Positions 5,730-5,850 of a stretch of 5,850 nt of DNA are shown piece by piece. The notes beneath the pieces were generated by a model. The model did no database searches, was not told the origin of the DNA, and saw only the letters and a program-made list of their open reading frames with translations. This DNA is from Candidatus Curtissbacteria bacterium RIFCSPLOWO2_01_FULL_41_18 (GTDB lineage: Bacteria > Patescibacteriota > Microgenomatia > Curtissbacterales > GWA2-41-24), in assembly GCA_001776475.1 (NCBI GenBank), contig MFBQ01000029.1, forward strand, positions 1 through 5,850. Direction: 5' to 3'. The position numbers and the translations under genes were made by a program. The stretch's first letter is position 1. Each line of letters starts with the position of its first letter.

Positions 5730-5850
5730 CGAAGCCTTAAACCTAATCTTCCCAACTATCTCTTCCCCCAACACTCTATTAATCTCCTTTTTCAGCCCGC
5801 TAGATCGCATGTAAAGCTCGGTAGAAAGTAAGCCGGGAGCAACTATGTTA
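5727..5850 (-). CDS. DUF721/DciA-like protein, C-terminal part only (gene enters from the right edge)
   Basis: The last 40 codons of a minus-strand gene lie in the window and end in TGA at 5729-5727; the start is beyond base 5850. The peptide includes LLSTELYMRSSGLKKEINRV and ends IVGKIRFKAS. It matches the end of DUF721 proteins: a strand leading to an (E)L-x-x-x-x-x-L-x-x-x-I-N helix, then a final strand K-I-R-F. DUF721 contains DciA, the loader of the replicative helicase DnaB in many bacteria, so a link to replication start is possible, but only the tail is visible here. The gene lies directly upstream of the antitoxin, in the same direction, 14 bases away. Its terminus is repeated downstream of the toxin. 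Confidence 0.7.
   Translation of the reverse strand, partial: NIVAPGLLSTELYMRSSGLKKEINRVLGEEIVGKIRFKAS

Noticed and set aside
1..5850. tRNA, rRNA, CRISPR array, transposase or integrase
   Set aside because: No matching sequence, repeat-spacer pattern or protein motif found on either strand by inspection.

Overview
The window reads as bacterial chromosome using the standard code. TAA, TAG and TGA all end plausible genes, and wall enzymes with a peptidoglycan logic are encoded. Gene starts mostly lack good Shine-Dalgarno sequences. The mix of a very large membrane/wall protein, a DUF721 (DciA-like) gene and a DUF433/DUF5615 toxin-antitoxin pair suggests an uncultivated small-genome lineage such as the Candidate Phyla Radiation (Patescibacteria, possibly Microgenomates). 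That placement is inference from style, not from a marker gene.

Layout. Bases 1-196 are upstream DNA with an extended -10 promoter candidate near 101-109 and a cluster of CCTGYC words around an ambiguous start. Bases 197-3985 (+) encode one protein of about 1262 residues: a long soluble alpha-helical N-terminal half without a signal peptide, about 300 residues of glycine-zipper membrane sequence with internal repeats, then an M23/LytM-like peptidase domain, and finally a YkuD L,D-transpeptidase domain. Its stop codon abuts the ATG of the next gene (3986-5035, +), a single-pass membrane protein with a large extracytoplasmic domain of unrecognised family. The two probably form one envelope-associated unit, for example part of a secretion, DNA-transfer or surface-remodelling machine.

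From about 5044 onward everything is on the minus strand and converges on the first two genes. The 3' end of a DUF721/DciA-like gene enters from the right edge (5727-5849). It is followed by a DUF433 antitoxin (5458-5712) and an overlapping DUF5615 PIN-like toxin (5130-5495). Directly behind the toxin lies a second, diverged copy of the DUF721 3' end (5044-5133) with no gene body attached. The toxin-antitoxin pair is therefore bracketed by two direct copies of the same gene terminus, as expected if the cassette entered at the 3' end of the DUF721 gene and brought a replacement end with it.

The points most worth a second look are the peptidase plus transpeptidase fusion on a glycine-zipper anchor, the apparent loss of one zinc-ligand histidine in its M23 domain, and the toxin-antitoxin cassette bracketed by duplicated DUF721 ends, with a promoter that uses the DUF721 stop codon and may give a leaderless message.
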